64,000 nucleotides of DNA, taken from positions 1 through 64,000 of the forward strand of contig NZ_CP036313.1 of NCBI RefSeq assembly GCF_004319545.1, written 5' to 3'. The position numbers were made by a program, and so were the translations under genes. This stretch comes from Desulfobacter hydrogenophilus (GTDB taxonomy: Bacteria > Desulfobacterota > Desulfobacteria > Desulfobacterales > Desulfobacteraceae). Every line of letters begins with the position of its first letter. Within the stretch, counting starts at the first letter, position 1. Positions 1 through 8,115 of the stretch are shown piece by piece. The notes under the pieces are model-generated. The model had not been told where the DNA came from, searched no databases, and saw nothing but the letters and a program-made list of their open reading frames with translations.

Positions 1-128
1 ACATTACCGGCAACCTCCCCAAAAAAACCTAACCCCCTTTTTTTACAAAGGCTTTCTATCTGGAAATTGATATTTCATCAGACCGCTTCAAAGGGACTTT
101 AAACCGAACCAATTTAAAAGAACATGTT

Positions 129-144
129 TGGCACGGAACCTGCT
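129..144 (+). promoter_or_regulatory. Candidate sigma-54 (-24/-12) promoter upstream of peroxiredoxin
   Basis: The sequence TGGCACGGAACCTGCT matches the sigma-54 consensus (TGGCAC-N5-TTGCW) with one mismatch. GG at 130-131 and GC at 142-143 are separated by exactly 10 bases, as RpoN requires. It lies about 107 bp before the peroxiredoxin ATG. No enhancer site was identified. The rest of 1-250 shows no gene. Activity is inferred from the motif only. Confidence 0.5.
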
Positions 145-250
145 GAACAAAAAAACGAAAAATGCTGAGGCCCCTTAGATACATAAATAGATCTCAGGTA
201 GAAATAAACAAATACGTAGTTTAATCTGATATCAAAAAAGGAGAAAAAAC

Positions 251-898
251 ATGGAACAACAAAACACAAACCCGCCCCTTCTTGGTGATGAATTTCCGGA
301 AATGAATGTGGCCACCACCCATGGTCCCATGAGTCTACCCAATGATATGAAAGGGAAATGGTTTGTTCTTTTCAGCCATCCGGCTGATTTCACCCCGGTT
401 TGCACCACTGAATTTGCAGATTTTCAGAGCCGTGTTGCCCAGTTTGAAAAAATGGGGGTAAAGCTGATCGGCATGTCTGTGGACCAAATATTCAGCCATA
501 TTAAATGGGTTGAATGGATCAAGGAAAACCTTGATATCGAAATTACATTTCCCGTGATTGCGGCCAACGACTCAGTGGCAAACAAGTTGGGCATGCTGCA
601 TCCAGGTAAGGGCTCCAATACGGTGAGGGCGGTGTTTGTGGTTGATCCTGAAAGCAAAGTGCGCTTGCTCCTGTATTATCCCCAGGAAATCGGACGGAAT
701 ATGGATGAAATTGTCCGGGCCACAAAGGCGTTGATTACTTCGGATCAAAACGGGGTGGCCATGCCTGCCAACTGGCCGGAGAATGAACTTCTCAAAGACC
801 GGGTCATTATTCCGCCGCCACAGTCACAACAGGATGCGGCGCAACGGATGAGTCAATACGAAGGATACGACTGGTGGTTCTGTCACAAAGCGCTCTAA
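251..898 (+). CDS. Peroxiredoxin, Prx6/archaeal thiol peroxidase type
   Basis: This is a thiol peroxidase that reduces hydrogen peroxide and organic peroxides in the cytoplasm. The peroxidatic cysteine is C51 in the motif [13 protein letters not shown]. The protein is 215 residues, typical of the Prx6 (formerly 1-Cys) group. The C-terminal segment [10 protein letters not shown] carries a second cysteine, as in archaeal thiol peroxidases where C-terminal cysteines act in resolution. AAAAAGGAG lies a few bases before the ATG at 251. It is a single gene with a hairpin after the stop and a candidate sigma-54 promoter before it. The persulfide dioxygenase that follows suggests a redox and sulfur stress neighbourhood. 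The family call is secure; the regulation is inference. Confidence 0.93.
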   Translation: MEQQNTNPPLLGDEFPEMNVATTHGPMSLPNDMKGKWFVLFSHPADFTPVCTTEFADFQSRVAQFEKMGVKLIGMSVDQIFSHIKWVEWIKENLDIEITFPVIAANDSVANKLGMLHPGKGSNTVRAVFVVDPESKVRLLLYYPQEIGRNMDEIVRATKALITSDQNGVAMPANWPENELLKDRVIIPPPQSQQDAAQRMSQYEGYDWWFCHKAL

Positions 899-924
899 TC
901 CTACGTTAAATAAAATATAGCACC

Positions 925-953
925 AGGCCCGGAAAATCTATTTTTCCGGGCCT
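925..953 (+). terminator. Hairpin terminator after peroxiredoxin
   Basis: AGGCCCGGAAAA and TTTTCCGGGCCT form a perfect 12-bp stem around a 5-base loop, 27 bp after the stop codon. No long T run follows, so it may act as an mRNA-stabilising hairpin or a weak terminator. Confidence 0.65.
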
Positions 954-1037
954 TCCTGCGATATCAATGTATCATTATCAACAAGTTGAAATTATATCAG
1001 CTTAACAAGTTATTTACTTCAAAAGGAGGCCTGCTCC

Positions 1038-2420
1038 ATGTATTTTAACCAAATTTCAGTAAAAGGTCTTGGGTGCCAGTCCTATTGCATTGGCTGCCCT
1101 GCCGCACAACAAATGATGGTCGTGGATCCCAAAAGGGACATTCAGGACTATCTGGACATTGCTTACCAGGAAGGTATGCGCATCACCCATATTGTCAATA
1201 CACACCTTCATGCAGACCATATTTCAGGCGACCAGGAGTTAAGCGCAGCTACCGGCGCGGATATTTATATTAATGACAGTGTAGAAATCAGTTATGCCCA
1301 TAAGGGTATTGAACCAGGCGATGTTTTCACCCTTGGGGCGGCAAAGGTGGAAGTGCTGCACACACCGGGTCATACGCCCAATTCCATTTCCCTAGTCGTC
1401 ACGGACACAGGACGTTCCGATAAACCGGAAATGATTCTGACCGGAGATCTGCTGTTTGTGGGGGATATTGGACGGCCCGACCTTCCTGGTGCCGAAATCC
1501 TGGATGAACAGGTTGAGAACCTTTACAACAGCCTGTACAAAACCCTTGCAGCCTATCCCGACTACCTTGAAGTCTATCCCGCCCATGGAGAAGGGTCTCT
1601 TTGCGGCAGGGGCATGAGCTCAAAAAAGAGTTCCACGCTGGGATATGAACGCAGCGCAAACCCCATGCTGCAGTTTGATTCCTTTGAGGCTTTTAAAGAA
1701 AACATTATGTCTGCCTTCCCGGCCCGGCCCAAAAGCTTTTCATATATCATTTCCACCAATAGAAAAGGCGCAGACCTACTGGATGCATGCACCCTGGACA
1801 AACGACTGACACCCGACCAGTTCCAGGAATTGATGGAAGAGGAAACCACATTGGTCATGGACACCCGGGACAGTGCTGCATATGGTGGATTCCACATTCC
1901 CGGCAGCATCAACATCGGGTTTGAAAAGCAATTGGCTAACTGGGTGGGGATGGTGATTGATCCGGGCACTGAACTGCTATTGGTGGTGGAAAACCGGGAT
2001 GCGTACGACCGGATGCTCACCGAACTTCACCGTATAGGCTATGATACAGTCCTAGGATATCTTTCAGGCGGTATAAATGAATGGCTCATGAGTGGCAGAC
2101 CTGTGGATCAGCTGGCCCAGATTTCTCCCTTGCAGCTTCACAAAAAAAATGGTCCGGATGGCCCCTTAATTCTGGATGTCCGTACCATGGCAGAGTGGAA
2201 TAACGGTCATATTGAACACGCCATTCACTTTCCTTTGACCGATATTTTAGATCATAAAATGCCCAAAGCAGATAAAGACCGGGAGATAGTTTTGCAATGC
2301 GGCAGCGGATACCGGGCCAATATTGCAGCCAGTTTTCTTAAAGACCAGGGATTTACCAATATAAAATCACAGGCAGGCGGCATATTTGCCTGGCACAACG
2401 CGAATCTGCCCTTAGTGTAA
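1038..2420 (+). CDS. MBL-fold hydrolase with two rhodanese domains (persulfide dioxygenase-like)
   Basis: The N-terminal metallo-beta-lactamase domain (about residues 1-240) carries THLHADH (H56, H58, D60, H61) and HTPGHTP, the metal ligands of the ETHE1/glyoxalase II group. Two rhodanese modules follow, at about 260-360 and 365-460. The second has an active-site loop CGSGYR with C421. The first has no cysteine at the matching place (LLLVVENRD), so it is probably structural. Known MBL-rhodanese fusions oxidise glutathione or other low-molecular-weight persulfides to sulfite. AAAAGGAGG stands 9 bases before the ATG. In a sulfide-rich cell this would detoxify sulfane sulfur; the exact thiol carrier cannot be read from the sequence. 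Confidence 0.88.
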   Translation: MYFNQISVKGLGCQSYCIGCPAAQQMMVVDPKRDIQDYLDIAYQEGMRITHIVNTHLHADHISGDQELSAATGADIYINDSVEISYAHKGIEPGDVFTLGAAKVEVLHTPGHTPNSISLVVTDTGRSDKPEMILTGDLLFVGDIGRPDLPGAEILDEQVENLYNSLYKTLAAYPDYLEVYPAHGEGSLCGRGMSSKKSSTLGYERSANPMLQFDSFEAFKENIMSAFPARPKSFSYIISTNRKGADLLDACTLDKRLTPDQFQELMEEETTLVMDTRDSAAYGGFHIPGSINIGFEKQLANWVGMVIDPGTELLLVVENRDAYDRMLTELHRIGYDTVLGYLSGGINEWLMSGRPVDQLAQISPLQLHKKNGPDGPLILDVRTMAEWNNGHIEHAIHFPLTDILDHKMPKADKDREIVLQCGSGYRANIAASFLKDQGFTNIKSQAGGIFAWHNANLPLV

Positions 2421-2439
2421 TAATCTAAACTTTTTTCGG

Positions 2440-2491
2440 GTTCATGATCAACATTTAAGCACCACAGATAGGCAAAATTTTGATCATGAAC
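2440..2491. terminator. Inverted repeat between convergent genes
   Basis: GTTCATGATCAA (2440-2451) and TTGATCATGAAC (2480-2491) are a perfect 12-bp inverted repeat with a 28-base spacer. It lies between the convergent MBL-rhodanese and cheX genes, and its right arm enters the cheX 3' end. A bidirectional terminator is the simplest reading. Confidence 0.45.
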
Positions 2492-2957
2492 TTTGATCCG
2501 AATAACAAATTTCAAGCAACACCTTACCCTTGGTTGTACGAAAGGGGATACCTACGACATGACTACCGGCCTCGGTATGTAAAATTTCCTCGGTTTGACC
2601 GGTCACAACCCTTACGAATTTAACTTTTACTTTTTTTCCCAATTCCCCAATTTTTGTTGTCACATGTCCGGCAACCATGTTGCTGATCTCACCAACTGCA
2701 TCGGTAATTTCTTCATTAATTTCGGTCATTTCCTCGCCAAACATAGCCGATACAATGCCTAATATACTTTTTTTGGTAAAAGAAATCGCAACGGTTGCTT
2801 CCAAATCTCCCTCAACCGTCAAAAGCCCTGAAATATCGCCATGATGAACGGTATCTCTCTTTAAAAAAGGCGGCTCTGGCTTTACTTTTACTAGAGCAGT
2901 GGTGTCAAGAATGTGTAAAGTTCCTTCAATGAAAGGATTGACAAGCGCTACATCCAT
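2484..2957 (-). CDS. cheX: CheX-like chemotaxis phosphatase
   Basis: The protein has 157 residues and belongs to the CheC/CheX/FliY phosphatase group that dephosphorylates CheY-P. The conserved ExxN catalytic motif is visible in VGEISNMVAG. The N-terminal NPFIEGTLHIL segment and the single ExxN copy point to CheX rather than CheC, which normally has two. AGGAGG stands 5 bases before the ATG at 2957. No chemotaxis genes adjoin it, so it may serve a distant array or another response regulator. Confidence 0.8.
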   Translation of the reverse strand: MDVALVNPFIEGTLHILDTTALVKVKPEPPFLKRDTVHHGDISGLLTVEGDLEATVAISFTKKSILGIVSAMFGEEMTEINEEITDAVGEISNMVAGHVTTKIGELGKKVKVKFVRVVTGQTEEILHTEAGSHVVGIPFRTTKGKVLLEICYSDQSS

Positions 2958-3036
2958 TTTTACCTCCTAGTTTTCAAACATTTTATGCTGTCCAGAGAAA
3001 ACAGGCAACCAATTTTTAATAAAACCGAATAAATAC

Positions 3037-3065
3037 TTGACACACGCGGCTCAACGACGTAACGT
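3037..3065 (+). promoter_or_regulatory. Candidate sigma-70 promoter for the HU gene
   Basis: TTGACA (3037-3042) is a perfect -35 box. After a 17-base spacer comes TAACGT (3060-3065), which keeps the most conserved T, A and final T of the -10 box. It would give a leader of about 85 bases before the HU start at 3157. Confidence 0.4.
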
Positions 3066-3156
3066 AGCCAGAAAAGCTGAATGAAAATATTTTCACTAAA
3101 AATATACTTTTAACTTAAATATTTCCTAACAAACCCCAAAAAAAGGAGTGAGCACG

Positions 3157-3426
3157 ATGAACAAAGGCGATTTAATTAACAAGGTTTCAGAAGTTCTCAG
3201 CAGTAAAAAAGACGCTCAGGCAGCTGTTGACTGCATGATTGAAACAATCACTGATGCGCTGGCTTCTAATGACTCTGTTACCTTGGTGGGTTTTGGCACA
3301 TTCAAAACCGCTGAGAGAAAAGAGAGGAAAGGCAGAAACCCCCAGACAGGAAAAGAAATCAATATTCCGGCCAGAAATGTTCCCAAATTCGTACCCGGAA
3401 AAGCACTTAAAGACGCTGTAAAGTAA
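3157..3426 (+). CDS. hup: HU-family DNA-binding protein
   Basis: This small basic histone-like protein (89 residues) dimerises and bends DNA. The sequence follows the HU/IHF pattern throughout: N-terminal helices starting MNKGDLINKV, the GFGTF turn, and the DNA-grasping beta arm with GRNPQTGKEINIPARNVPKF. An in-frame GTG lies at 3148, but the ribosome binding site AAAAGGAG at 3141-3148 is correctly spaced for the ATG at 3157, so that start is chosen. The gene is monocistronic with a strong hairpin after it. Confidence 0.95.
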   Translation: MNKGDLINKVSEVLSSKKDAQAAVDCMIETITDALASNDSVTLVGFGTFKTAERKERKGRNPQTGKEINIPARNVPKFVPGKALKDAVK

Positions 3427-3445
3427 TTTATATTACACAGGCATC

Positions 3446-3485
3446 AATCAGGCAGCATTGACGGGGGAGTCAATACTGCCTGATT
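3446..3485 (+). terminator. Hairpin terminator after HU
   Basis: AATCAGGCAG and CTGCCTGATT, extended by ATTGAC/GTCAAT, form a long near-perfect stem just after the HU stop codon. It ends 12 bases before the PilZ gene. Confidence 0.7.
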
Positions 3486-3497
3486 AAATTGTAGGGC

Positions 3498-4250
3498 ATG
3501 GAATTTGACGTCAAAAAAATATTTTTCCCTTCGGTGGGAGTAAATCTGGTATTTAACATAAATACCGATTTTCCCATTTCAAAAGCCTCTATTATTTATG
3601 ATGCTGATTATAAAAAACAAACCATCACCCTTGCCCAACCAAGTATTCCTGTAACCCAAAACACACCGTTTGAACAGCTTCACCTGACAACGCTTGTTTA
3701 TATTAAGCAACGCAGGCTCCGGATAGGAATCCGTTGCAAGCCGACCCAGTTTACCAGCAACTATCCCATGGCCGACGGTACCCCGGTAAAAGCATTTGTG
3801 GTGCAATACCGGCTACCAGCCATCGAAACTAATATACGGTCCGCATTCAGGCTTCTAATGACCAACAGGTATGCGGTAAAGGGTAAAATAGTCTATAATA
3901 AACAGGAATACCGAACACCGGGTGATTTCAAAATAAAGGACATCTCTTTTTCAGGTTTAGGTCTTGTCATACTTGAAAAAAAAGGGCAGCGCCCGTCCCC
4001 CTTGTCTGCGCTGAAAGTCGGTACAAAGATGATCATGGGGCTTGCGTTAGTGGATCGTGACCAACCGGGCGCTAAAAAAACTGTACCCGTTCAAATTCAG
4101 GTTGCGCGAATAAACATTAATTATTCAGAAATCCATACATTGATCGGCCTGAAGATCACTAACATTACCAGAGAGGATGAAGAGGTGCTAAACCTGTTCA
4201 TCCACACTGCCCAGATAGAGGAATTAAAACGCATCAGCAAAAAAAGATAA
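3498..4250 (+). CDS. PilZ-domain c-di-GMP receptor
   Basis: The protein has 250 residues. The C-terminal half is a PilZ domain with both c-di-GMP-binding motifs: RxxxR at R114-R118 (RSAFR) and DxSxxG at D148-G153 (DISFSGLG). The N-terminal 105 residues form a second beta-rich domain that looks like the YcgR/PilZN-type flagellar brake domain, though this is less certain. It probably couples c-di-GMP to motility or envelope functions. The last 27 bases overlap the 3' end of the convergent exonuclease gene. No enzymatic function is expected. Confidence 0.82.
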   Translation: MEFDVKKIFFPSVGVNLVFNINTDFPISKASIIYDADYKKQTITLAQPSIPVTQNTPFEQLHLTTLVYIKQRRLRIGIRCKPTQFTSNYPMADGTPVKAFVVQYRLPAIETNIRSAFRLLMTNRYAVKGKIVYNKQEYRTPGDFKIKDISFSGLGLVILEKKGQRPSPLSALKVGTKMIMGLALVDRDQPGAKKTVPVQIQVARININYSEIHTLIGLKITNITREDEEVLNLFIHTAQIEELKRISKKR

Positions 4251-5672
4251 TTGACCCTGAATATGGACTTTAAGCCACTTTAAAAGATCTTTCTGGCCAG
4301 AATCAAAGGACTGCATTGTTTCTGTTTCAATTTTTTCAAGCTCGTCAAGCGCCTTGGCACAGGTCAATTTGACATCCGCCTTGTACCCTTTGATAGATTC
4401 CTCCGGATCACTCCCACAAAGGCATTTTAAATGCGCACAGAACTCAGGGGCACAACCCGGATTTTCATTGAAATTGCGCACAAGGATTCTTTGGGCCAGC
4501 ATCCGCACCCTGTCACTTTGAAAGCCCTGGGCAATCTGACATCTGTTTTTTTCTTCTGCTTTATGAAAAATCGCGATCTCTTTTTTATCTTGAAATGAAA
4601 AGAACCCGCTCTGATACAAATCCGCATCGGGATCTATATCAGGCACCTGGGGATATTTGAAATTCTGATGAAAACTGACCGTTTTATCAAAACCGGACAT
4701 GTTCTGTTTTATAAAATCAAGATTCCGTATACACACTGTACGCGATCCAGGTGAAAGTTTTTCCCAAAAACGATCCAGAACAGGCAAAATAAACAATTGA
4801 TCACCCGGCTTTTTTCGTATTGTAATGAGATCATATACGCCAAAGGCCTCATCTATCCGGTCAAACAACCTGTCCTTATCCAAACGAATCCACAGGCTTT
4901 GATTTTTATAAGGAACAGATCCACCCACATAAACCACTGGGGCCATATAGTTGCAGTCTGCACCAAATGAGACTGATACCATAAGGGCTAAATCCATTCC
5001 GTACGCCTGAGATAATTTCGAACTCTGAAGACTGTTCATGCGTTTAAGATCATCATTCTTGTCGAAAAAACTTTGGACATACGACCAGATTCTGCTGTAT
5101 TTTGAAAACGCCTCTGCAAGACCAACAACAGATTCAACATCACTCATGGCTTCATGAGCCCTACCCGAAGTCTTAAATTTATTTTGCCGGGTTAAATGCT
5201 CAAGTTTCATGGTTGGCTGCCCATTTTCAAGCACAGGCCAGGAAAGCGCCTGGGCACAGAAAAGATAATATATCAATGTAATCGGCAACATATCCATCCG
5301 GCTGCACCCGTTAGCAAACTGATGCGAATACGGATCCAATAGATTACGATAAAAAAGGAAACGTAAAAATTCGTCATCAAATCCAAGGGAATTATACCCT
5401 ATGCTGATGGTCTGTGGCGTATTCAAAAGTCCATGAATTTTCAAGGCTGCATCATATTCACAGATACCGGTCTCAAGTATTTGAGCATCAAGTTTGTGCG
5501 TAAGAAACGCCCATGGAGAGGGGACGATATCCTTCCTGAGACGAATGACAATATCCTCTCTGCCGATCTCATTTAAAGACAGATCCGTGCGAATGCACGC
5601 AAAGGTCAGTACCTGGTCAAAGGCTGGATTCAGCCCGGAAGTTTCGATATCATAGAATAAAAGTGTTTGCAT
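4224..5672 (-). CDS. sbcB: Exodeoxyribonuclease I-like 3'-5' exonuclease
   Basis: The protein has 482 residues, close to the ExoI length of about 475. The DEDD exonuclease domain is at the N-terminus: D8 and E10 in YDIETSG, the GYNSLGFDDEF motif, and a final HEAMSDVES block with the catalytic His and Asp. The C-terminal part matches the ExoI SH3-like and helical extension region in layout. ExoI degrades single-stranded DNA from 3' ends and acts in recombination and mismatch repair. It has its own start shortly upstream of the rpsI terminator. Assignment to ExoI rather than a general DnaQ-like exonuclease rests on length and motif spacing. Confidence 0.83.
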   Translation of the reverse strand: MQTLLFYDIETSGLNPAFDQVLTFACIRTDLSLNEIGREDIVIRLRKDIVPSPWAFLTHKLDAQILETGICEYDAALKIHGLLNTPQTISIGYNSLGFDDEFLRFLFYRNLLDPYSHQFANGCSRMDMLPITLIYYLFCAQALSWPVLENGQPTMKLEHLTRQNKFKTSGRAHEAMSDVESVVGLAEAFSKYSRIWSYVQSFFDKNDDLKRMNSLQSSKLSQAYGMDLALMVSVSFGADCNYMAPVVYVGGSVPYKNQSLWIRLDKDRLFDRIDEAFGVYDLITIRKKPGDQLFILPVLDRFWEKLSPGSRTVCIRNLDFIKQNMSGFDKTVSFHQNFKYPQVPDIDPDADLYQSGFFSFQDKKEIAIFHKAEEKNRCQIAQGFQSDRVRMLAQRILVRNFNENPGCAPEFCAHLKCLCGSDPEESIKGYKADVKLTCAKALDELEKIETETMQSFDSGQKDLLKWLKVHIQGQLSFFADAF

Positions 5673-5705
5673 TGATTATATAAGGGATGAATCCAATACG
5701 TTAAA

Positions 5706-5743
5706 ACTCAAAAAAGGGAAGCAAATATAAATTTGCTTCCCTT
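5706..5743 (-). terminator. Rho-independent terminator of the rplM-rpsI operon
   Basis: On the minus strand the perfect stem AAGGGAAGCAAAT/ATTTGCTTCCCTT with a 4-base loop is followed by a run of T residues (TTTTTTGAG). It lies 38 bp past the rpsI stop codon. Confidence 0.85.
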
Positions 5744-5780
5744 TGATATTTTTTGAATACGTAAAATGAGATAGTGTATT

Positions 5781-6176
5781 TTATCTCTTTGAGAACTGGA
5801 AGCTTGCTCTTGCTCCCTTTTGACCGTATTTTTTACGCTCTTTCTGTCTAGCGTCCCTGGTAATAAAACCTGCAGATTTCAAAACACCACGCAGATCCGG
5901 ATCGGATAAAACAAGCGCTTTGGAAACGCCGTGACGAATTGCGCCTGCCTGACCGCTAGCCCCACCGCCCATCACAGTTATTTTAATATCAAAGGCATCG
6001 CTTTTATCAGTGAGAGTAAGAGGAGAAATCAACACATTCCTGTTTACCGGGATATCAAAATACTCATCCAATGCCCTATCATTAACAACAATCTTTCCTG
6101 TACCAGGCATAAGCCACACTTTGGCCACAGAATTCTTCCGCTTACCTGTTGCGTAAAATTGGTTTGCACTTTCCAT
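5781..6176 (-). CDS. rpsI: 30S ribosomal protein S9
   Basis: The protein is 131 residues. It has the S9 hallmarks [14 protein letters not shown] at the N-terminus, a [19 protein letters not shown] core, and the basic C-terminal tail ending in FQFSKR that reaches the ribosomal P site. It forms the usual two-gene operon with rplM, 23 bp upstream, and ends before a strong terminator. Confidence 0.98.
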   Translation of the reverse strand: MESANQFYATGKRKNSVAKVWLMPGTGKIVVNDRALDEYFDIPVNRNVLISPLTLTDKSDAFDIKITVMGGGASGQAGAIRHGVSKALVLSDPDLRGVLKSAGFITRDARQKERKKYGQKGARASFQFSKR

Positions 6177-6199
6177 TTATTCTATCAAGTCCTTATGTA

Positions 6200-6634
6200 T
6201 TAGAATTCAACAACCTGAGGCTTCTGGGCAGCGTGGGGATGCTGATCGCCTGCATAAACAAATAACTTTTTCCCAAGTTTACGGCCCAGTCTGTTTTTTG
6301 GAAGCATCCCGCGAACAGCCTTTTTTAAAACATTTTCGGGGTTTTTCCCAAGCATCTCTTTAGCCGTCTGGGATTTAATTCCCCCGATATAACCAGAATG
6401 ACGGTAATAGGTTTTCTGTCCCATTTTATTTCCGGTCAAACGTACCTTGTCCGCATTGACAACAATCACCCAGTCACCAGTGTCCACATGGGGGGTGAAA
6501 AGTGTGTTATGTTTACCCCGGATTCTATACGCTATCTGGGAAGCAAGCCGCCCAAGCACTTGGTCTTTTGCATCAATAATGCACCAGTTTTCTTTGTTGT
6601 CAGATCTTTTCGCACTGTATGTATATTTTTCCAA
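6200..6634 (-). CDS. rplM: 50S ribosomal protein L13
   Basis: L13 binds 23S rRNA early in assembly of the large subunit. The protein shows NWCIIDAKDQVLGRLAS, GDWVIVVNADKVRLTG and the MLPKNRLGR block. A longer frame starts at 6664, but the family normally begins about MxKTYSAK and is about 142 residues. The TTG at 6634, preceded by GGAG 5 bases away and giving MEKYTYSAK, yields 144 residues and is the better start. The non-ATG start is easy to miss. It is cotranscribed with rpsI. Confidence 0.95.
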   Translation of the reverse strand: MEKYTYSAKRSDNKENWCIIDAKDQVLGRLASQIAYRIRGKHNTLFTPHVDTGDWVIVVNADKVRLTGNKMGQKTYYRHSGYIGGIKSQTAKEMLGKNPENVLKKAVRGMLPKNRLGRKLGKKLFVYAGDQHPHAAQKPQVVEF

Positions 6635-6706
6635 TGTTCTCCATGCTCCTCTAAATAAACGCAATCAGGTATAACTATAGAACTTCGCTTTTAAAGTCAA
6701 GCGTTT

Positions 6707-7126
6707 TTATAATTCTATCTGTTTTTCCTCTTTCTGCTTTGATCCGCCCTCCTTTGAAAAAAACGAGCTCTCTTTCTTGGCAGGCGCCATTTTGCTGGAT
6801 GTCTTACAGGAGATATCCGCATTAAGCACTCCGCCGTTTTCCACAATCAGGTCCTGGCATACAACTTTTCCTGCACAGGAACCGGTGGCCAGAATAATCA
6901 ACTCTTTAGAGGCGATCAACTCTCCTTTAAAGCTGCCACCAATGATCAGACTAGAGACCTTTGTCAAAGTTGAGTGAACCTCGCCATCCTGGGCAATAAT
7001 TACAACATCTCCATCAATTGTGCCCTTTACCTCTCCTTTGATGATAAGTTTTCCACAACTTTCTATGGAGCCGTCAATCTTGAGTTCCTTATCAATGATG
7101 CTTAAATTTTTCGTATTTTTTCTCAC
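6707..7126 (-). CDS. Bactofilin (polymer-forming cytoskeletal protein)
   Basis: The protein has 139 residues and contains a bactofilin A beta-helix: SIIDKELKIDGSIESCGKLIIKG, then repeating KGTIDGDVVI/GEVHSTLT blocks. The tails are short and charged (SKMAPAKKESSFF and a Lys/Glu-rich end). Bactofilins self-assemble into filaments that scaffold cell-wall and polar proteins. The start is the GTG at 7126, since AAGGAGG stands 8 bases before it; a longer frame to 7174 would overlap the upstream gene. It is encoded directly after a membrane protein gene that is probably its partner. Confidence 0.88.
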   Translation of the reverse strand: MRKNTKNLSIIDKELKIDGSIESCGKLIIKGEVKGTIDGDVVIIAQDGEVHSTLTKVSSLIIGGSFKGELIASKELIILATGSCAGKVVCQDLIVENGGVLNADISCKTSSKMAPAKKESSFFSKEGGSKQKEEKQIEL

Positions 7127-7170
7127 AACGCCGGCCTCCTTACAAAGCACGTAAAATTTAAAAATCCGTA

Positions 7171-8115
7171 TCAATCATGTTTATTTTTTTCAATGTCAAA
7201 GGTGGTCTTAAATAACAATTTTTCGGTTTCGTCAAATATAAATACGGAAGCATCGGAAAAATCCTGCAGCGGCGTCTTGGTGTTGATGGTGAGCTGAATA
7301 GGTTTAAACCGGGAAATAGAAAAATAATGACCTTGTTTATAGGGACCGGGAACACCGTTTTTCATAATTGAGGATTTGGGTATCACCACCCATTTATCAG
7401 GTGTGGCACCTTTGGGTCTGAGTACCCAGAAAATCCGACCGGATATTTCCTTGGAATTTTCTGTAGTATTCCTGACATTAAACCGAACAATGAGCTCATG
7501 GGCATCCCTGCCCGATGAAAGCGAAAACGATCCAATGCTTACGTTAGACAACGCGTCAGGGAATTGCTCTACTGACTGGTCAGCGCGTTCACCGGATTGA
7601 GCCGGACTTGATGCTGAATTGTTATCATCCAACCCAACACGATCACCTTTACCGATTTTCGAATCAGGCGTTGTCCCTGTAGGCAAAAATTCAGCGCCAT
7701 CCAATTTCCCCTTCATGCCTGAGCGTTGTTCTTGCTTGGGAGGGTCCTGACCAATCTTTCCGTGACGGGTCAATGCTTCAAGTTCAACTGCATTACCCGT
7801 CACCACCAACCTGGCCATGAGAATTTCTTTTTCACTGGTCAAACGGTCTACTTTTTTTTCAAAAACGTCCTGGGAATTCTTTAATTGGATATTCTGATTG
7901 TTCACTTTGGAATAGAGCCGATAAAATACAACGGTACCCAGTCCCCCTATCAAGCTGATTACCAAAAAAAAATAAACAAAAACTTTCAAAAAAGCCCCGG
8001 ATCGCATTTCACCGAAATCATTAATGATCAAGATACTATTTTCCTTGCGCATTTTATGCGGCGCAGGTTTTATTTGGGCTATTTCCCTTTCCAGTTCTCT
8101 CGAAATATCTTCCAT
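7171..8115 (-). CDS. Single-pass membrane protein of unknown function next to bactofilin
   Basis: The protein has 314 residues. A cytoplasmic N-terminus of about 50 residues is followed by one transmembrane helix (about 52-75, FLKVFVYFFLVISLIGG), a short coiled coil (KNSQDVFEKKVDRLTSEKEIL), a low-complexity linker, and a C-terminal beta-rich domain at about 190-310 starting FPDALSNVSIGSF. That domain would lie in the periplasm. I do not recognise a named family. Its position 45 bp before the bactofilin gene suggests that it anchors or responds to the bactofilin scaffold. Its 5' end overlaps the 3' end of the L,D-transpeptidase remnant in another frame, which supports an old cell-wall operon. 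Confidence 0.7.
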   Translation of the reverse strand: MEDISRELEREIAQIKPAPHKMRKENSILIINDFGEMRSGAFLKVFVYFFLVISLIGGLGTVVFYRLYSKVNNQNIQLKNSQDVFEKKVDRLTSEKEILMARLVVTGNAVELEALTRHGKIGQDPPKQEQRSGMKGKLDGAEFLPTGTTPDSKIGKGDRVGLDDNNSASSPAQSGERADQSVEQFPDALSNVSIGSFSLSSGRDAHELIVRFNVRNTTENSKEISGRIFWVLRPKGATPDKWVVIPKSSIMKNGVPGPYKQGHYFSISRFKPIQLTINTKTPLQDFSDASVFIFDETEKLLFKTTFDIEKNKHD

